Origin: Pinus tabuliformis
Lineage: Eukaryota > Streptophyta > Pinopsida > Pinales > Pinaceae
Assembly: GCA_031772625.1 (NCBI GenBank)
Contig: CM062816.1
Location: 1,668,965,058 to 1,669,029,057, forward strand
DNA length: 64,000 nt
Reading direction: 5' to 3'
Under the pieces are notes generated by a model, which worked only from the letters and a program-made list of their open reading frames with translations, was not told the DNA's origin and ran no database searches. How positions within the stretch are numbered: position 1 is the first letter of the stretch; every line of letters begins with the position of its first letter. Made by a program: the position numbers and the translations under genes. Shown here piece by piece: positions 1 to 11,317 of the stretch.

Positions 1-420
1 GTTGTCCTTGACCTATGATACACACATGAAACAGTTTACAAAATTCCAAATTTTGACATTTTTGCAATATCTCATTGCTTTTATCATATCTATATTACTA
101 AAGCATACTACAATATCTTTTTGTGGTAAACGAAGTGATAACAGCATACATACTATGCATTCTATTCTACATTTGCATATATGGCGTTCTGTATTGATCA
201 ATGCAACTTATGCCAGAGACAACCTTTTCAATTAATGAACAGAACTATCCTATCATAAATTTGCAGATATGACCCCATCTATTTATGCATGCAGATTCTA
301 CTGGTAAAACCCTTTTCAATTGAACAGAACAACCAAGAAAAAAGAACAACAACATGCAACATAAACAAACACAGTATATTCTTTTTGCCTTTCCTTTTCC
401 ATGGATCATGCATCTTGTCT
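1..420. other. AT-rich stretch without a recognised gene
   Basis: Low-complexity AT-rich DNA. A short phrase containing CCTTTTCAATT and GAACAGAAC occurs twice, near 223 and 310, as a weak local duplication. Open frames here are short and resemble no protein family I know. It may be intron or intergenic DNA belonging to the exon-like units that follow. Confidence 0.5.
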
Positions 421-499
421 TCTTGTTCAAGTTTTACTTTCATATGTTCTTTTGACTTGTACTAAATATGTCTTGCTATTCTATTATTCTATAACATAG

Positions 500-589
500 C
501 CTAAATCTTCAGAGACGAAACGAAACAATTGAAGAAATAGAATCCATAACGCAATTAGAAAGGGCAAGCCAACCACTTGTTTTGCAAAG
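500..589 (+). CDS. Putative internal exon, copy 1 (unknown protein)
   Basis: This 90-nt block follows a pyrimidine-rich tract ending ATAACATAG and is followed by the donor-like GTATGT. Read with one leading base it is open throughout and encodes about 30 residues, including ETIEEIESITQLERASQPL. The second copy at 831-920 has the same length, phase and splice borders. Because 90 is divisible by three, the exon is symmetric and can be duplicated or skipped without changing frame. I do not recognise the protein. The rest of the gene is not visible; the next part of the window contains a foldback repeat and an assembly gap. It could be a real host exon or a relic. Confidence 0.4.
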
Positions 590-711
590 GTATGTCTATG
601 ACAACTATACAAATATGCTGATTTGTATTTAGAATGATAATGTTCAGCAAGGTATGTCTATAACAACTATACAAATATGCCAATTTGTATTTAGAATGTT
701 AATGTTTAGTA
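589..711 (+). repeat. 62-bp tandem duplication in the presumed intron
   Basis: The phrase GGTATGTCTAT begins at 589 and again at 651. The two 62-bp units share ACAACTATACAAATATGC and GATTTGTATTTAGAATG-like text with few differences. The second unit also copies the donor-like GTATGT, so a transcript could have two donor sites. Confidence 0.8.
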
Positions 712-830
712 TATATCCATTCTATCTTTACATATGTATGGTTCTATGGTTTTAATGTTCCTTGTTAACTCTTTACTTCTATATGCTCTTTGAAATTGAA
801 CTAAATATATGTTCCTATTCTATAACATAG

Positions 831-920
831 CATAAATCCTGGAAAAGGAAAACAAACAACTGAAGAAATAGACCACATAACTCAATTAGGAAAGGCAACC
901 CAACCACTTGCTTTGAAAAG
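831..920 (+). CDS. Putative internal exon, copy 2 (unknown protein)
   Basis: This is the tandem partner of the block at 500-589, about 81% identical at the DNA level with no length change. The acceptor-like end is ATAACATAG and the donor-like start is GTATGT. It encodes about 30 residues including TEEIDHITQLGKATQPLAL in the same phase as copy 1. Absence of stops in the shared frame, unchanged length and conserved borders argue for past selection as coding exons. No family is recognised and no start or stop codon of the gene can be assigned. Confidence 0.4.
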
Positions 921-1032
921 GTATGTATGGAAACTATACAAATATGCTATTTGCTATTTAAAATATTAATGTTTACTATATATATCTCCTCTTTTTACAT
1001 ATCTATATTTAAATGTATATATGTCAGATCAC

Positions 1033-1197
1033 GCCACCAAACCCCCGTGAAGCTTCTCAACACCAAAGTCTTTCCCAAAGACGATCTCCCTTTTTCAACG
1101 AAAATGCAAATGTTTGCATTGGTAGTTTTGTTGAAAAAGGGACATCGTTCTTTGGGAAACACTTTGGTGTTGAGAAGCTTCAGGGGGGTTTGGTGGC
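1033..1197. repeat. 165-bp foldback repeat (MITE-like)
   Basis: Two arms of about 80 bp are inverted copies of each other, starting GCCACCAAACCCC and ending with its complement GGGGTTTGGTGGC, with almost no loop (around 1110-1113). Arm agreement is roughly 90% by eye, with a few mismatches and one-base gaps. I see no clear target-site duplication, so the transposon superfamily is unassigned. The repeat starts six bases after an acceptor-like TATGTCAG. A transcript through it would form a long hairpin. It is either a foldback MITE or a hairpin-RNA locus. Confidence 0.75.
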
Positions 1198-1354
1198 CTA
1201 TCGATGTGAGTATGTTCAGTTTTTGCTAGCTTCATCAATATTTTTTTGCAAAAAGCTGTTACAAGACAACTGCAAATGCCAACCCTGGTAAGCCAATTGC
1301 ACATAATGGAAGAAATAATAGATGTTGACAATTACAAATTCAGTATTGCAATGC

Positions 1355-1454
1355 NNNNNNNNNNNNNNNNNNNNNNNNNNNNNNNNNNNNNNNNNNNNNN
1401 NNNNNNNNNNNNNNNNNNNNNNNNNNNNNNNNNNNNNNNNNNNNNNNNNNNNNN
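1355..1454. other. Assembly gap (100 N)
   Basis: Exactly 100 undetermined bases. A run of exactly 100 N is the usual placeholder for a scaffold join of unknown true length, so distances across it should not be trusted. Confidence 0.95.
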
Positions 1455-1977
1455 TTAAGAATCATCAAGAAGGAACCATCAAGAAAGTGCCATTAACTAA
1501 TTAATCATCATTGTGTTAGGGGGAGGAATCCTTAAATTAATGTTAGATCAATTTAGATCACATCAAATAATGAAGGGCTTCATGACCAGACATATAAGAC
1601 TAGAACAAGGGGAATCCTTGTCTATAGTCGACTGAATAAGCCACACTCTCTTTTCAAAATTAACTATGTTGATTGCAACACTATCCATGAAGGTGGGATT
1701 GAACCCAAATAATTGGAGCATCATGAGATGAAAAACCATTCTATTTGGTCATAGGTTTCAAATTCTATTTTTTATAAAATGGCCCTAGACTACATTGGTC
1801 CCTTCCAAGCCATTATAAACTACAATAACATTAACCAGGATATATGGCACCCCTGAAACCCTCTATCAATACGCTAGTAGATTATTTCTATCCTTATTTT
1901 GAAATTCCTCCAAGAGAACCAAACTTCTATAAAATCCAACTGATTATTCCAATTAGGGTTATAGATCCAATGGTAGA
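1455..1977. other. AT-rich stretch without a recognised gene
   Basis: Non-coding AT-rich DNA between the gap and element A. A short open frame near the right end runs into the LTR of element A and has no recognisable domain. The last five bases (GTAGA, 1973-1977) are the target-site duplication of element A. Confidence 0.5.
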
Positions 1978-2306
1978 TGTTATGAAACCAGCTCAAGAAA
2001 AGATAGAAAAGATAAATCCACGCCTTAGAATTCAGCCTCTTCGAGGGGGCAACCTCCTTTACATTAATAAATGAACAATTCTTGGATGATACAAATGACA
2101 AAACCTCCTTTCTATATATAGGAGTCTAAGGAGTCACAATATAATCCAGCCGACCTAACAATAATAATATAAAGCCACACAAATAACAATAGGGGATTCT
2201 ATGGGCACAGAAATAACAATATGGGGGTAATAGGGGCACAACAATATAAATAAGGGTATAACTACAATAGTAATGGGGTAATCACTAGTATTATAGGGAC
2301 CCAACA
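1978..2306 (-). repeat. Element A 3' LTR
   Basis: Left-hand LTR, 329 bp, TGTTATG...CCCAACA as read on the plus strand. It matches the right copy and both LTRs of element B. A plant TATA-like block (CTATATATAG) lies near the middle. Confidence 0.93.
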
Positions 2307-2339
2307 TGCCCCTCTCCTTCAAAAAAGTGTTGTCCTCAA

Positions 2340-5300
2340 CGCTTGAGTAGTTCTGGATACTTCTGCATAAAATTCTCATCCTCCCATGTGGAATCTTCAG
2401 CGGATAAGTTCTTCCACTTGATAAGATACTCTGAAATTGATCGATTTCGTAGCTGTCGAGTTCTTGTTTCTATGACTGCTTCCGGTTCCAATATAATTTT
2501 TCCTTCCATCAAGTTCTGGCAATATTGTTTGAATTGGGAGCTTGTCACCTATAACCTTCTTTAAACATGAAACATGGAAAACTGGGTGCAATCGAGAAGC
2601 TGCAGGAAGCTCCAATTTGTATGCCATAGTACCAATCTTTTGCAACACCTTGTATGGACCATAATACTTTGGTGATAATTTATTATCCTTCTTAGCTTGC
2701 TTTAGGGACATTTGCTTATATGGTTGTAGCCGTAGGAATACCCAATCACCTACATCAAAACTTCTTTCACTGCGATGTTGATCTGCCTGTTGTTTCATTC
2801 TATTTTGTGCCAACACGAGGTTATCCTTTAAGAGTTGGAGGACTTGTTGTTGATGTTCGATGTGATGTTCCACTGCCTGAACCTTAGAATTTTCTCTTAA
2901 ATATGATGTGATGGATGGTGGTTGATACCCATAAAGTGCCATAAATGGGGTCATTTTTGTTGCTGTATGGAAGGAAGTGTTATACCACCATTCAGCCAGA
3001 GGCAACCATTTGACCCATTGTGTCTGCTTATCAGATACAAAGCAACGAAGATATCCTTCCAAACATTTGTTTACTATCTCAGTTTTCCCATCAGATTGAG
3101 GATGATAAGATGAGCTATGAGCTAACTGAGTACCAAGACAAGAAAATAATTCTGTCCAAAAATTTCCAGTGAAAATGGGATCTCTGTCACTTACAATAAT
3201 CTTTGGGTTTCCATGTAGCTTTTGAACTGTTTCCATAAATGCAGTAGAAACTGTACTGGCTTTAAATGGATGTGATAATGCACAAAAGTGTGCATACTTG
3301 GTAAGTCTGTCAACTACCACCATGATGACACTCTTTCCCTCAGACTTGGGTAAACCTGTGATAAAATCCATTGAAACCTCCTCCCAACGTTGGCTTGGAA
3401 TGGATAAAGGTTGTAATAGACCCGGTGTCTTAATTGTTTCAACTTTATTTTGTTGGCAAACCAAACATTCCGCCACAAACTTTTGAATATCTGATTTAAG
3501 GCCATCCCAAAAAAATTCCTTCTTAACCCTGTGGTAAGTTTTTAAAAATCCTGAGTGCCCTCCTAAGGGAGAAGTGTGCAATTCCATAAGAATCTTTTGT
3601 TTTAGCTGGGAATTCTTACAGAGGTATAAGCGATCTTTGTACCATAACGAATCATTTTTCCAGCTAAATGTATCAGAAGTACTGGAATCTTGTTGTAGCT
3701 TTCGAATAAGTGCCCACACTTCTTCGTCATTCTTCCATTCCTCCCTTGCTTCGTTAATCCAATCTGGTTGGATAATAGAAATGGCACACAACAATGCTTC
3801 CACATCCTCATCCTTTCTTGAGAGTGCATCTGCCACCACATTTTGCTTCCCTTTTTTGTAGATGATTTCAAAGTCATAACCCAACATCTTTGTGACCCAC
3901 TTTTGTTGCTCTTCAGAGGATAATCTTTGTTCTAAAAAGTATTTAAGGCTATCATGATCCGTTTTTACCTTGAAGTGTCTTCCCATTAGGTAGGGTCGCC
4001 ATTTCTTAAGTGCATGGAGTATTGCCAACATTTCCTTCTCATAAATAGCTTTGCTTAAAAACTTTCCCTTGATTGGACGACTTTCAAAAGCAATGGGTCT
4101 TTCATCTTGCATTAGAACAGCACCAATTCCATTTCCTGAAGCATCACATTCCACAATAAAGGTTTTTGTGAAGTCCGGTGTAGCTAAGACCGGTGCTTGG
4201 CACATTGCCTCTTTAAGATGTTCAAAGGCCTTTGTTGCTTCCGGAGTCCATGAAAATGAATCTTTCTTCAATAATGTTGTTAGAGGTGTGCTGCTATTCT
4301 CCCATAATTCTTAACAAACTTGCGATAATACCCTGTCAACCCAAGAAATCCTCGCAGATGCTTTATGGATGTGGGGATTTTCCATTCCTTAATGGCTTTA
4401 ATTTTGCTAGGGTCTACCTTAACTCCTTCATGAGATACAATATGACCCAAATATTCCACCTCCTGGACTCCAAAGAAACATTTGGATCTTTTTGCATATA
4501 ATTGTTTCTCCTCCAATAGTTGTAGCACCCTGTCAACATGTTCAACATGATCCTTCCAAGACTTGCTGTAGATTAGTATATCATCAAAAAATACTAACAC
4601 AACAAATTTTCTAAGGAATGGTTTGAAAATTGAATTCATCAAACCTTGAAATGTTGAAGGTGCATTGGTAAGGCCAAAAGGCATGACCAAAAATTCATAA
4701 TGACCCTCATGAGTTCTAAATGCCGTTTTGGAATGTCTTCAATCTTCATTCTGATTTGATGATATCCCGAACGAAGATCCAACTTGGTGAAGTAAATTGA
4801 TCCATGCAATTCATCCAGTAATTCATCAATAACAGGAATGGGGAACTTATCTTTAATAGTGAGCTTGTTGAGCTCCCTATAATCTGGACACATGCGCCAT
4901 GATCCATCCTTCTTGTGCACCAATACTACTGGAGCTGAGAAAGAACTTTGACTCGGTTGAATTATACCAGCCTCTAGCATTTCTGCAACCATACGTTCAA
5001 TTTCACTTTTTTGGACATAGGGATATCTGTACGCCTGATGATTTTGGAGGAACACTTCCTGGAATCAGATGAATAGCATGATCATGATCACGCATAGGTG
5101 GGAGACCCTTGGGAGTCTCAAATACCTTGGAATGATTGTCCAAGACTTTTTGGAGATCTGGAGAAATAGATGATTCCAATGTGGAAACATCTAGCGAGCA
5201 TAATTGTGTGCAATTACACCTCTTTGCTCCTTTCTTAGAAGCTTTGTCATACCATGAGAGCTGATTATCTTTCCTGGTTTCCCTGCAATACCCCTTAATT

Positions 5301-6730
5301 CAACTTCCTTTCCTTCCGAAGAAAATTTGATGAAAAGTTCTTGAAAATTAAAAGCTATTGTACCCAAGGATTGTAGCCATTGGACTCCTAGTACAACATC
5401 CGCACCTCCCATTGGAATGGAAAGCATTGGGCTAGTCAATACATATTCTCCCATGGATAGCTTGATATTATGGCACTTTCCAGAGCAATTTATTGTTCCT
5501 CCATTTGCAATCATCACTTGACACTCTGGTGCTGGATATAGGAAGCAATTCAATTCTTTTGCTACCCTACAATGAATAAAATTGTGGGTGCTTCCTGAAT
5601 CAATCAACACTATTACCTTTTTCTTCTTGATTTGTCCTTCTATCTTGATGGTTTGAGGAGTGGTAATTCCCGCCAATGCATTACAAGATATGGTCGGATT
5701 TATTTTTTCTTCATCTAGGCTTTGTTCCTGGAATATATCCTCTCCTTTTGACCTTTCTTGCTCCTTTTCTTCTTCCTCTTCACAATCTATGTAGAATAAT
5801 TTCTTCTCAGCACACTTATGACCTTTTGTATATTTGCTATCACAATTGTAACAAAGCCCTTTTGCTCTTTTTTCTTCCAATTGTTGTGGTGTCAACCTTG
5901 TAGGTTGTGGAAGACTATGGGCAACAACACTTCCATCTTTATAGTTGTGAATGGTATGCTTCCTAGTTGCCATAATTTTGCTTTCCATTTTTCTTGCTAA
6001 CCTGAATGCCTTCTCTAATGAATCAGGTTCCCAAAGGCGCACATCATGTTGGATATTATCCTTTAAAGACCCTATGAACACATCAATCCTATGCTCCTCT
6101 CTCTGGAATATCTTTTACCCTTATGTTCAATTTTTGGAACTCCTCAATGTGCTCCATTATTGAACCCTTTTGTTTGAGACTTATCAATTGGCTAAAAAAA
6201 GTGTTGCTTTTTGTATCCTCATAATGTGCTATCAATTCTTCCGTAAAAATTTGCCCAAGTGATAAATTGTTTACGAGAACAAAGCCATTGATACCATACA
6301 AACTGATTTGGTTCCAATATAAAGTTGCCATACGTACCTTTTGTGTGTTTTGCACATTATTGAGATCGAAGAATTGCTCCATCTGTAATATCCATGTGGC
6401 GGGATCCTTGCCATCAAACTTCCTCATATCGATTTTTGGAACATGGTGAGTCTTCGATCCAACATTAGAGTTTATGGAATCATGATTAACATTTCTTTTG
6501 TTCTCATCATGAGTTTCCTTTACTACCTTTTCACCATTAGTGACCCTTTCTTGTAGCAAGTTCTTCAATTCTTCCATGTCTGTCTTCAAATCTATTTTCT
6601 TCAAATTTACCATCGAATCCTCCACCTTAGTTTCCATGCCCTTTATCTTCTTGATTCCCACGCTCATTTAGCCATTTATCTTCGATTTTTCCACGCCATT
6701 TATCTTAGATTCCACGCCACTTATCTTAGC
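2340..6730 (-). pseudogene. Element A gag-pol region
   Basis: Order along the minus strand. Gag occupies about 6730-5780, beginning with a heptad-repeat segment and ending in a cysteine/histidine knuckle with CYNCDSKYTKGHKC. The retropepsin-like protease is near 5640-5400 (VLIDSGSTHNFIH). Reverse transcriptase is near 5040-4290 ([33 protein letters not shown]). RNase H is near 4270-3810 (VECDASGNGIGAVL). Integrase is near 3580-2700, with a zinc-binding CLVCQQNK and a DDE core starting SMDFITGLPKSEG. A chromodomain near 2540-2340 contains YLIKWKNLSAEDSTWE. Known family roles are capsid formation, reverse transcription and integration, with the chromodomain guiding insertion to chromatin. Treated as a fossil with about five breaks. 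Confidence 0.9.
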
Positions 6731-7585
6731 TTTACTGTTAGCTTTTTGTGAGCGACATTGTATCATGTGTTGCACTTGTTCTTGTAATTTTGATATATCA
6801 TGTAGCATTTATTTTATATCCATTTCCTCTTCATTCATGTCATCATGCTAGAGCTTTCAGGTTCCTTACTATGGTGTTTGCATTTTTTTCTTTCCTCGGG
6901 GCATCAGAATACGATATGATCATTTTACGCTATCTTTGAATTCCGTTAAATGCTTACCTTCGTTACATTTTCATATTTTAAAACCTACACTTTTTTATGC
7001 ACTTTATAGAAGCCTGATATTGAATCTGATTTCTCTGTACTTTCAGTTATCAGTCTCATGTTCAAATTGCTAAGTACAGTAGCCTTCTGCGTCCTCTTAC
7101 ATGCCACGCAAGCGTCCTCTTTCCAATGCCACAAGTCTGAGCCAAATTGGATTCTCCAAGTAAGAGTTATGTGAAATCTCCCACAGTGACTTGCTTTTAG
7201 ACTGGTTCAGTAGAGCGAACTTGTACGACGTGCCACGAGTCACTGTTTCAACATTTGAATCTGAAACATACATACAAGAAACTACAGTCCGTCCTCTTTC
7301 TGTACCTTTTTACGAAATTTCAATCCGATCCTCAGAGAGATAGTTATGACGATTTTCCCCAGGTCACCTGTTTTGAATGTAATTCAGGAGTCTGCAGAAA
7401 GGCCAACTTCCTCAGATAATATCTCCGAAAATATCGCGCAAAAAGCTCTGAAATTCGGACCCAAGGTTCAGCGCCAATTCTTCTCAAATGGGTTTTTTTT
7501 GCGACTTCTGAAACGTTACAGAAAAAAAGTTATAGCGAAAATTCCACGATGACCTGTTTGGAGCAGCGAAACCCTAGAATCCAAA

Positions 7586-7599
7586 GCTCTGATCCCAAA
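7586..7599 (-). other. Element A primer-binding site
   Basis: Immediately inside the right (5') LTR. On the minus strand it reads TTTGGGATCAGAGC, close to TGGTATCAGAGC, the complement of plant initiator tRNA-Met 3' ends. Confidence 0.75.
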
Positions 7600-7933
7600 T
7601 GTTATGAAACCAGCTCAAGAAAAGATAGAAAAGATAAATCCACGCCTTAGAATTCAGCCTCTTCGAGGGGGCAACCTCCTTTACATTAAATAAATGAACA
7701 ATTCTTGGATGATACAAATGACAAAACCTCCTTTCTATATATAGGAGTCTAAGGAGTCATAATATAATCCAGCCGACCTAACAATAATAATATAAAGCCA
7801 CACAAATAACAATAGGGGGATTCTATGGGGCACAGAAATAACAATATGGGGGGTAATAGGGGCACAACAATATAAATAAGGGGTATAACTACAATAGTAA
7901 TGGGGTAATCACTAGTATTATAGGGACCCAACA
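7600..7933 (-). repeat. Element A 5' LTR
   Basis: Right-hand LTR, 334 bp, the partner of 1978-2306. Very few substitutions separate the two; most differences are one-base length changes in G, A or T runs. GTAGA follows at 7934-7938. Confidence 0.93.
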
Positions 7934-7938
7934 GTAGA

Positions 7939-10079
7939 CCTTCAAAGAAAGTCAAACTTCCTTTTCCCCAAATGACATGTATGCAATTAATGCCCTCTCT
8001 TTGTCTTAATTTTAGGTATTAATGTCATCAAAATTTTAGAATTGGCATCAATATTAAGTAGAACCCAAAGCAATATTTACAATCCTTTAGTCAACACTAA
8101 TGATGACTTACTACGGGGAAACTTATAACACAATAACACCACATTTTTTTCAATTTTGATTTGTTGTAAACAAATAATATTTGTCCTACCAATTGAAACC
8201 AATGATAGGAAAACAATATATTTTATTCCAAGATCACATGAGCCCCAAACATTCCATAAGGTCACTTTTATTACAAACCAATAATATCGAACAACTTTCC
8301 CTCATTAGCCTCAAGCTCTTAGACAATACCAAAGAGTTATTTTTGAGTAGTGGAGTGTTAGAGTAGCTAATACTTGAGGGTAATTTGTCTCACCCATTCC
8401 ATTTGGCCATCAACATATTTAATTTCTTCCTTTCACTGAAGAATGTAGGAGCAATGGAGGAGAGTCAACTCAATGAGTCCCACTCTTGTGATGGGTTGAC
8501 CTAGTAGGAGTCTTACTGACTACTTTAGTTATTGATTTATTGGGTATTACTAAGATTATACTTGTATGTGTTTTGACCTTTTAGCTTTGGATTCTATCCA
8601 ATCTAATTCTTTTGTTATTCCTTACCACCCAAGTTCAACCATCTTCAACCACATTCATTTATTGGGAAGCTTTTGTATTTAAGTGGGCATACATGAGCTA
8701 GGTAATTGTAAGATCACCTTAAGAGAAGAGAATACAATCTTCGATATGGTGATTTCATATTTGATATTGAAATAAAGTGTTAGGAAGATTAACATACTAG
8801 ATCATTTGTCTTAGATACCTATCCCCTACTTGGATGGGTACAAATTCCTTAATTCCCTTTAAAATACCAATCTTAATGCAAACTCAACATCATGGTTTGG
8901 AGTTGAAGTGTTGTTCAAGTTTGTGATATATGAAAATTCATAAAGGGGTATAGATATGGTTTATGGCTAGTAAAAATTTCATTAGGAGGCTGAGGAACTC
9001 AACCTAGAAGACTCATTGACATCTCAAATACCATAAAGATTTAGCATATAATGCGTAATGATTGAAAGATGAAGCCTCCTAGGAAAACATGATGGAGTGC
9101 ATGGATAAAAAACTTTAACATCGACATCCAATACTCCAATTAGGTTGGAAACTTAGGAGTGGTATTAGCTTTAGTTGAGATAAATATTTAAATCCATTTA
9201 CATTCCTTTTCCTTATAGGATTCTTCCAAGGAGTTATGGGAAGTGGTGGTGTAGAGGGTTGAAAAAATAAATAAATAACATGCCTTTGGGGATCATAGTG
9301 AAGATTCATATTTGTCTGAAAACTTAAGTTGTGATTCATGTTTATTACTCATTCTAGATACCTATAGGAAGGCCTATCGACATCACAAAATGATTATTAT
9401 GATCTTACTTTAAGCTAATAATTATAATCATAAAATATTTCACAAGAATAATTGGGATCTCCACTTCACCACCTATAAGTATGAATGAGTAGGTAGCATT
9501 AACAAAGGGAATCATACCCATGTTCTCTTTGTCAAATGGTCAACACAAGGAACGATTTTTAGAAAGAATTACTTCGACACTTTATTAATTAATGATCCTT
9601 ACTATGAAAGAGCCCTAATGAGGCCCTATCTTTGCAAACCCTAGTTTTCACTCTTACACAAATTATTGATGTTGAAATAGTCATGGTTTAAAGTGTATGG
9701 AAGGCATAGGAAACTATTAAAATGTTTCTAATGAGAGAAGATATCCCTTTCAAACTACATTTTCCTTTAACAAACATTTTTTTATGTTAGTCTCCCTCAG
9801 TTTGGTTTGATGGCAATTTGGTCAATTCTAATTTTTTTTTTCTCGTTTGGTTGTTTAAAAATGGTATTTAGATAACTAGCATTTTTGTTGATGACAATCT
9901 ATGGTCGATTAGATCCAAACATTAAAAACATTTTATTAAATTGATCTGCACATAAATATATTGAAAAGTGATCTTTGGTTTCATCTTTCAAGGGATCTGA
10001 ACATATCTTCTTATTCACCCATGACTTCATATCCCTACTAAATTAATATTTTCAATATACCATAACCAAGTATTAGGTA
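7939..10079. other. Intergenic stretch without a recognised gene
   Basis: AT-rich DNA. Around 8640-8790 a TATTTAAG TATA-like site is followed by GATATTGAAATAAAG, an arrangement seen in LTR promoter-to-polyadenylation regions, but no partner repeat or clean ends were found. Near 9787-9806 the minus strand has a purine-rich CTGAGGGAGAC that could be the polypurine tract of the old copia relic D, which would place D's decayed 3' LTR to its left. Neither is firm. Confidence 0.35.
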
Positions 10080-10323
10080 TCTAATATCATCCCAAATCTT
10101 GAAGGGTTTTGTAAGTCCAAGCATTTTCTAAAATTTTCTAACTTTCCTCTTGCAAGTGCTTTGGTGAAGATTCTACAATTTTCTCACATGTGGAACAAGG
10201 TATTAGTTGAATGGTATTTAACTCTACATGATGTCAAAACAAATAATACTTTGCATTTATTTTCTTAGTTTTATCATGGAATCTAGGATTTTAGGCCAAC
10301 GTGATCATAGAAGTGTTATTAGT
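10080..10323 (-). pseudogene. Copia relic D, left part (RNase H end)
   Basis: Read on the minus strand from 10323 leftwards, this encodes the C-terminal part of a Ty1/copia RNase H, with the family hallmarks NPRFHDKT and INAKYY (the usual form is FHDRTKHIN.KYH). The start of the same domain is on the other side of elements C and E, ending at 27043. The two parts are one old copia element split by later insertions. It is heavily decayed. Confidence 0.75.
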
Positions 10324-11246
10324 TGTTGAAATGTGGCAACAAGAATATTCCAATTTTAATTTGTCCTTGAATTAAAATTCGAATTTAGTCTCACCAGTTG
10401 CTTGGAAATAATTAATTTATTCATTATGGATTAATTAGTCAGAGAAATTCAAGTTAGAAGTCTTTCTGAAGTCGTGCAACAGTTATCCCTTAAATTAAGG
10501 AGATTATCCATTAATTAAGGAGATAAGATTGAGTTATATTTGAGCTGTAATTAGTTAGCTCAATTTACTGAGTTAAGTCCAGTTAAATTAGTTCCAAACT
10601 ATTTGAGGAACTAATTATGAGTTATCAATCAGTTGATGCATGCATGCACTCAACCAGTGTACTCCAGATAACTGAAGATCCCTCATCAGTAACTCATGCA
10701 TGTCTATTTTGAGAAAGATCCAGTTGAACTAAATGTCAAGGACAGTGTACTATTAGTTGCATGTGTTCTCTTATAAAGAAAACTCATGCATGCAGTCAAG
10801 GCATCATTCCTTGAGGATTGCGTAGTTCTGATAGTGTATTAGAGCAGTGTGTGAGATCAGTATTCCACTTGGTAATAGGAGGATCACCCTGGAGAAATTG
10901 CGCAAGGAAATAGGAGCTTGGAGGGAAGAGTAGAAGGTTTTGTGAGAAGCCAAGTTTTCCTGTGAGCATCTGTGAGGATTGTACTGAGAGCTGGCTAACT
11001 GTGAGAGGTAAGGCTTTGTATAATTCTTATGTATTTCCACTTTGTATGATAATACAGATAGTGGGATTTTTAGCTAAGGCTTTCCCCGAAGTATTCTTCT
11101 GTGTATTGTGCATTGATTCTTCTTCTTATGGTTATATTATTCAGCTCTATCTTTAAGCTTCCACAAATTGATAGTAGAAGTAGATTATAGTACTTTTCTT
11201 TGGTTATATTTCATTATTAGGTTAATCTACAGTCAGAATTTCTACA
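10324..11246 (+). repeat. Element C 5' LTR
   Basis: 923 bp with TG...CA ends. It has a TATA box (TTATAAAG, 10771) and three RY motifs CATGCATG at 10639, 10695 and 10785. Compared with the 3' LTR it lacks one copy of a short direct repeat around AATTAAAATT near the left end. Confidence 0.92.
10639..10792 (+). promoter_or_regulatory. Element C LTR promoter: three RY motifs and TATA box
   Basis: CATGCATG occurs at 10639-10646, 10695-10702 and 10785-10792, with TATA-like TTATAAAG at 10771-10778. The 3' LTR keeps all three motifs (15654, 15711, 15801) and a TATA box (CTATAAATA near 15788). RY motifs are known binding sites of plant B3 factors such as ABI3 and FUS3, active in seeds. That this LTR responds to them is inference. 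Confidence 0.5.
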
Positions 11247-11260
11247 TGGTATCAGAGTTG
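11247..11260 (+). other. Element C primer-binding site
   Basis: TGGTATCAGAGTTG begins at the first base after the 5' LTR. Its first eleven bases match the complement of the initiator tRNA-Met 3' end. Confidence 0.85.
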
Positions 11261-11317
11261 TGAACAGTATACGGAGAAGAGAATTCGAAGTTTGAAGTTT
11301 GGGATTGCAGGTACAAA

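Larger units (their letters stand above)
421..1010 (+). repeat. Tandem duplication, about 331-bp period
   Basis: Two diverged copies lie head to tail, roughly 421-759 and 760-1010. They share a T-rich lead-in, a 90-nt exon-like block (500-589 and 831-920), a GTATGT donor-like site and the following sequence with ACTATACAAATATGC. The first copy is longer because part of its downstream sequence is itself duplicated (589-711). Conservation is highest in the 90-nt block, which suggests that the duplicated unit was an exon with its flanking intron. Confidence 0.7.
1978..7933 (-). mobile_element. Element A: Ty3/gypsy chromovirus, Reina-like
   Basis: A structurally complete LTR retrotransposon of 5,956 bp on the minus strand. 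It is flanked by an exact 5-bp duplication GTAGA (1973-1977 and 7934-7938). LTRs are 329 and 334 bp with TG...CA ends. The primer site beside the right LTR reads TTTGGGATCAGAGC on the minus strand, matching initiator tRNA-Met; a purine tract AAGGAGAGGGG precedes the left (3') LTR. Domain order is gag, protease, reverse transcriptase, RNase H, integrase, chromodomain. Short LTRs plus a C-terminal chromodomain fit the Reina branch; the branch is inferred. The LTRs differ mostly by single-base length changes in homopolymers, so the insertion is young. The coding region is broken at about five places. Element B is a close relative in the opposite orientation. Confidence 0.93.
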
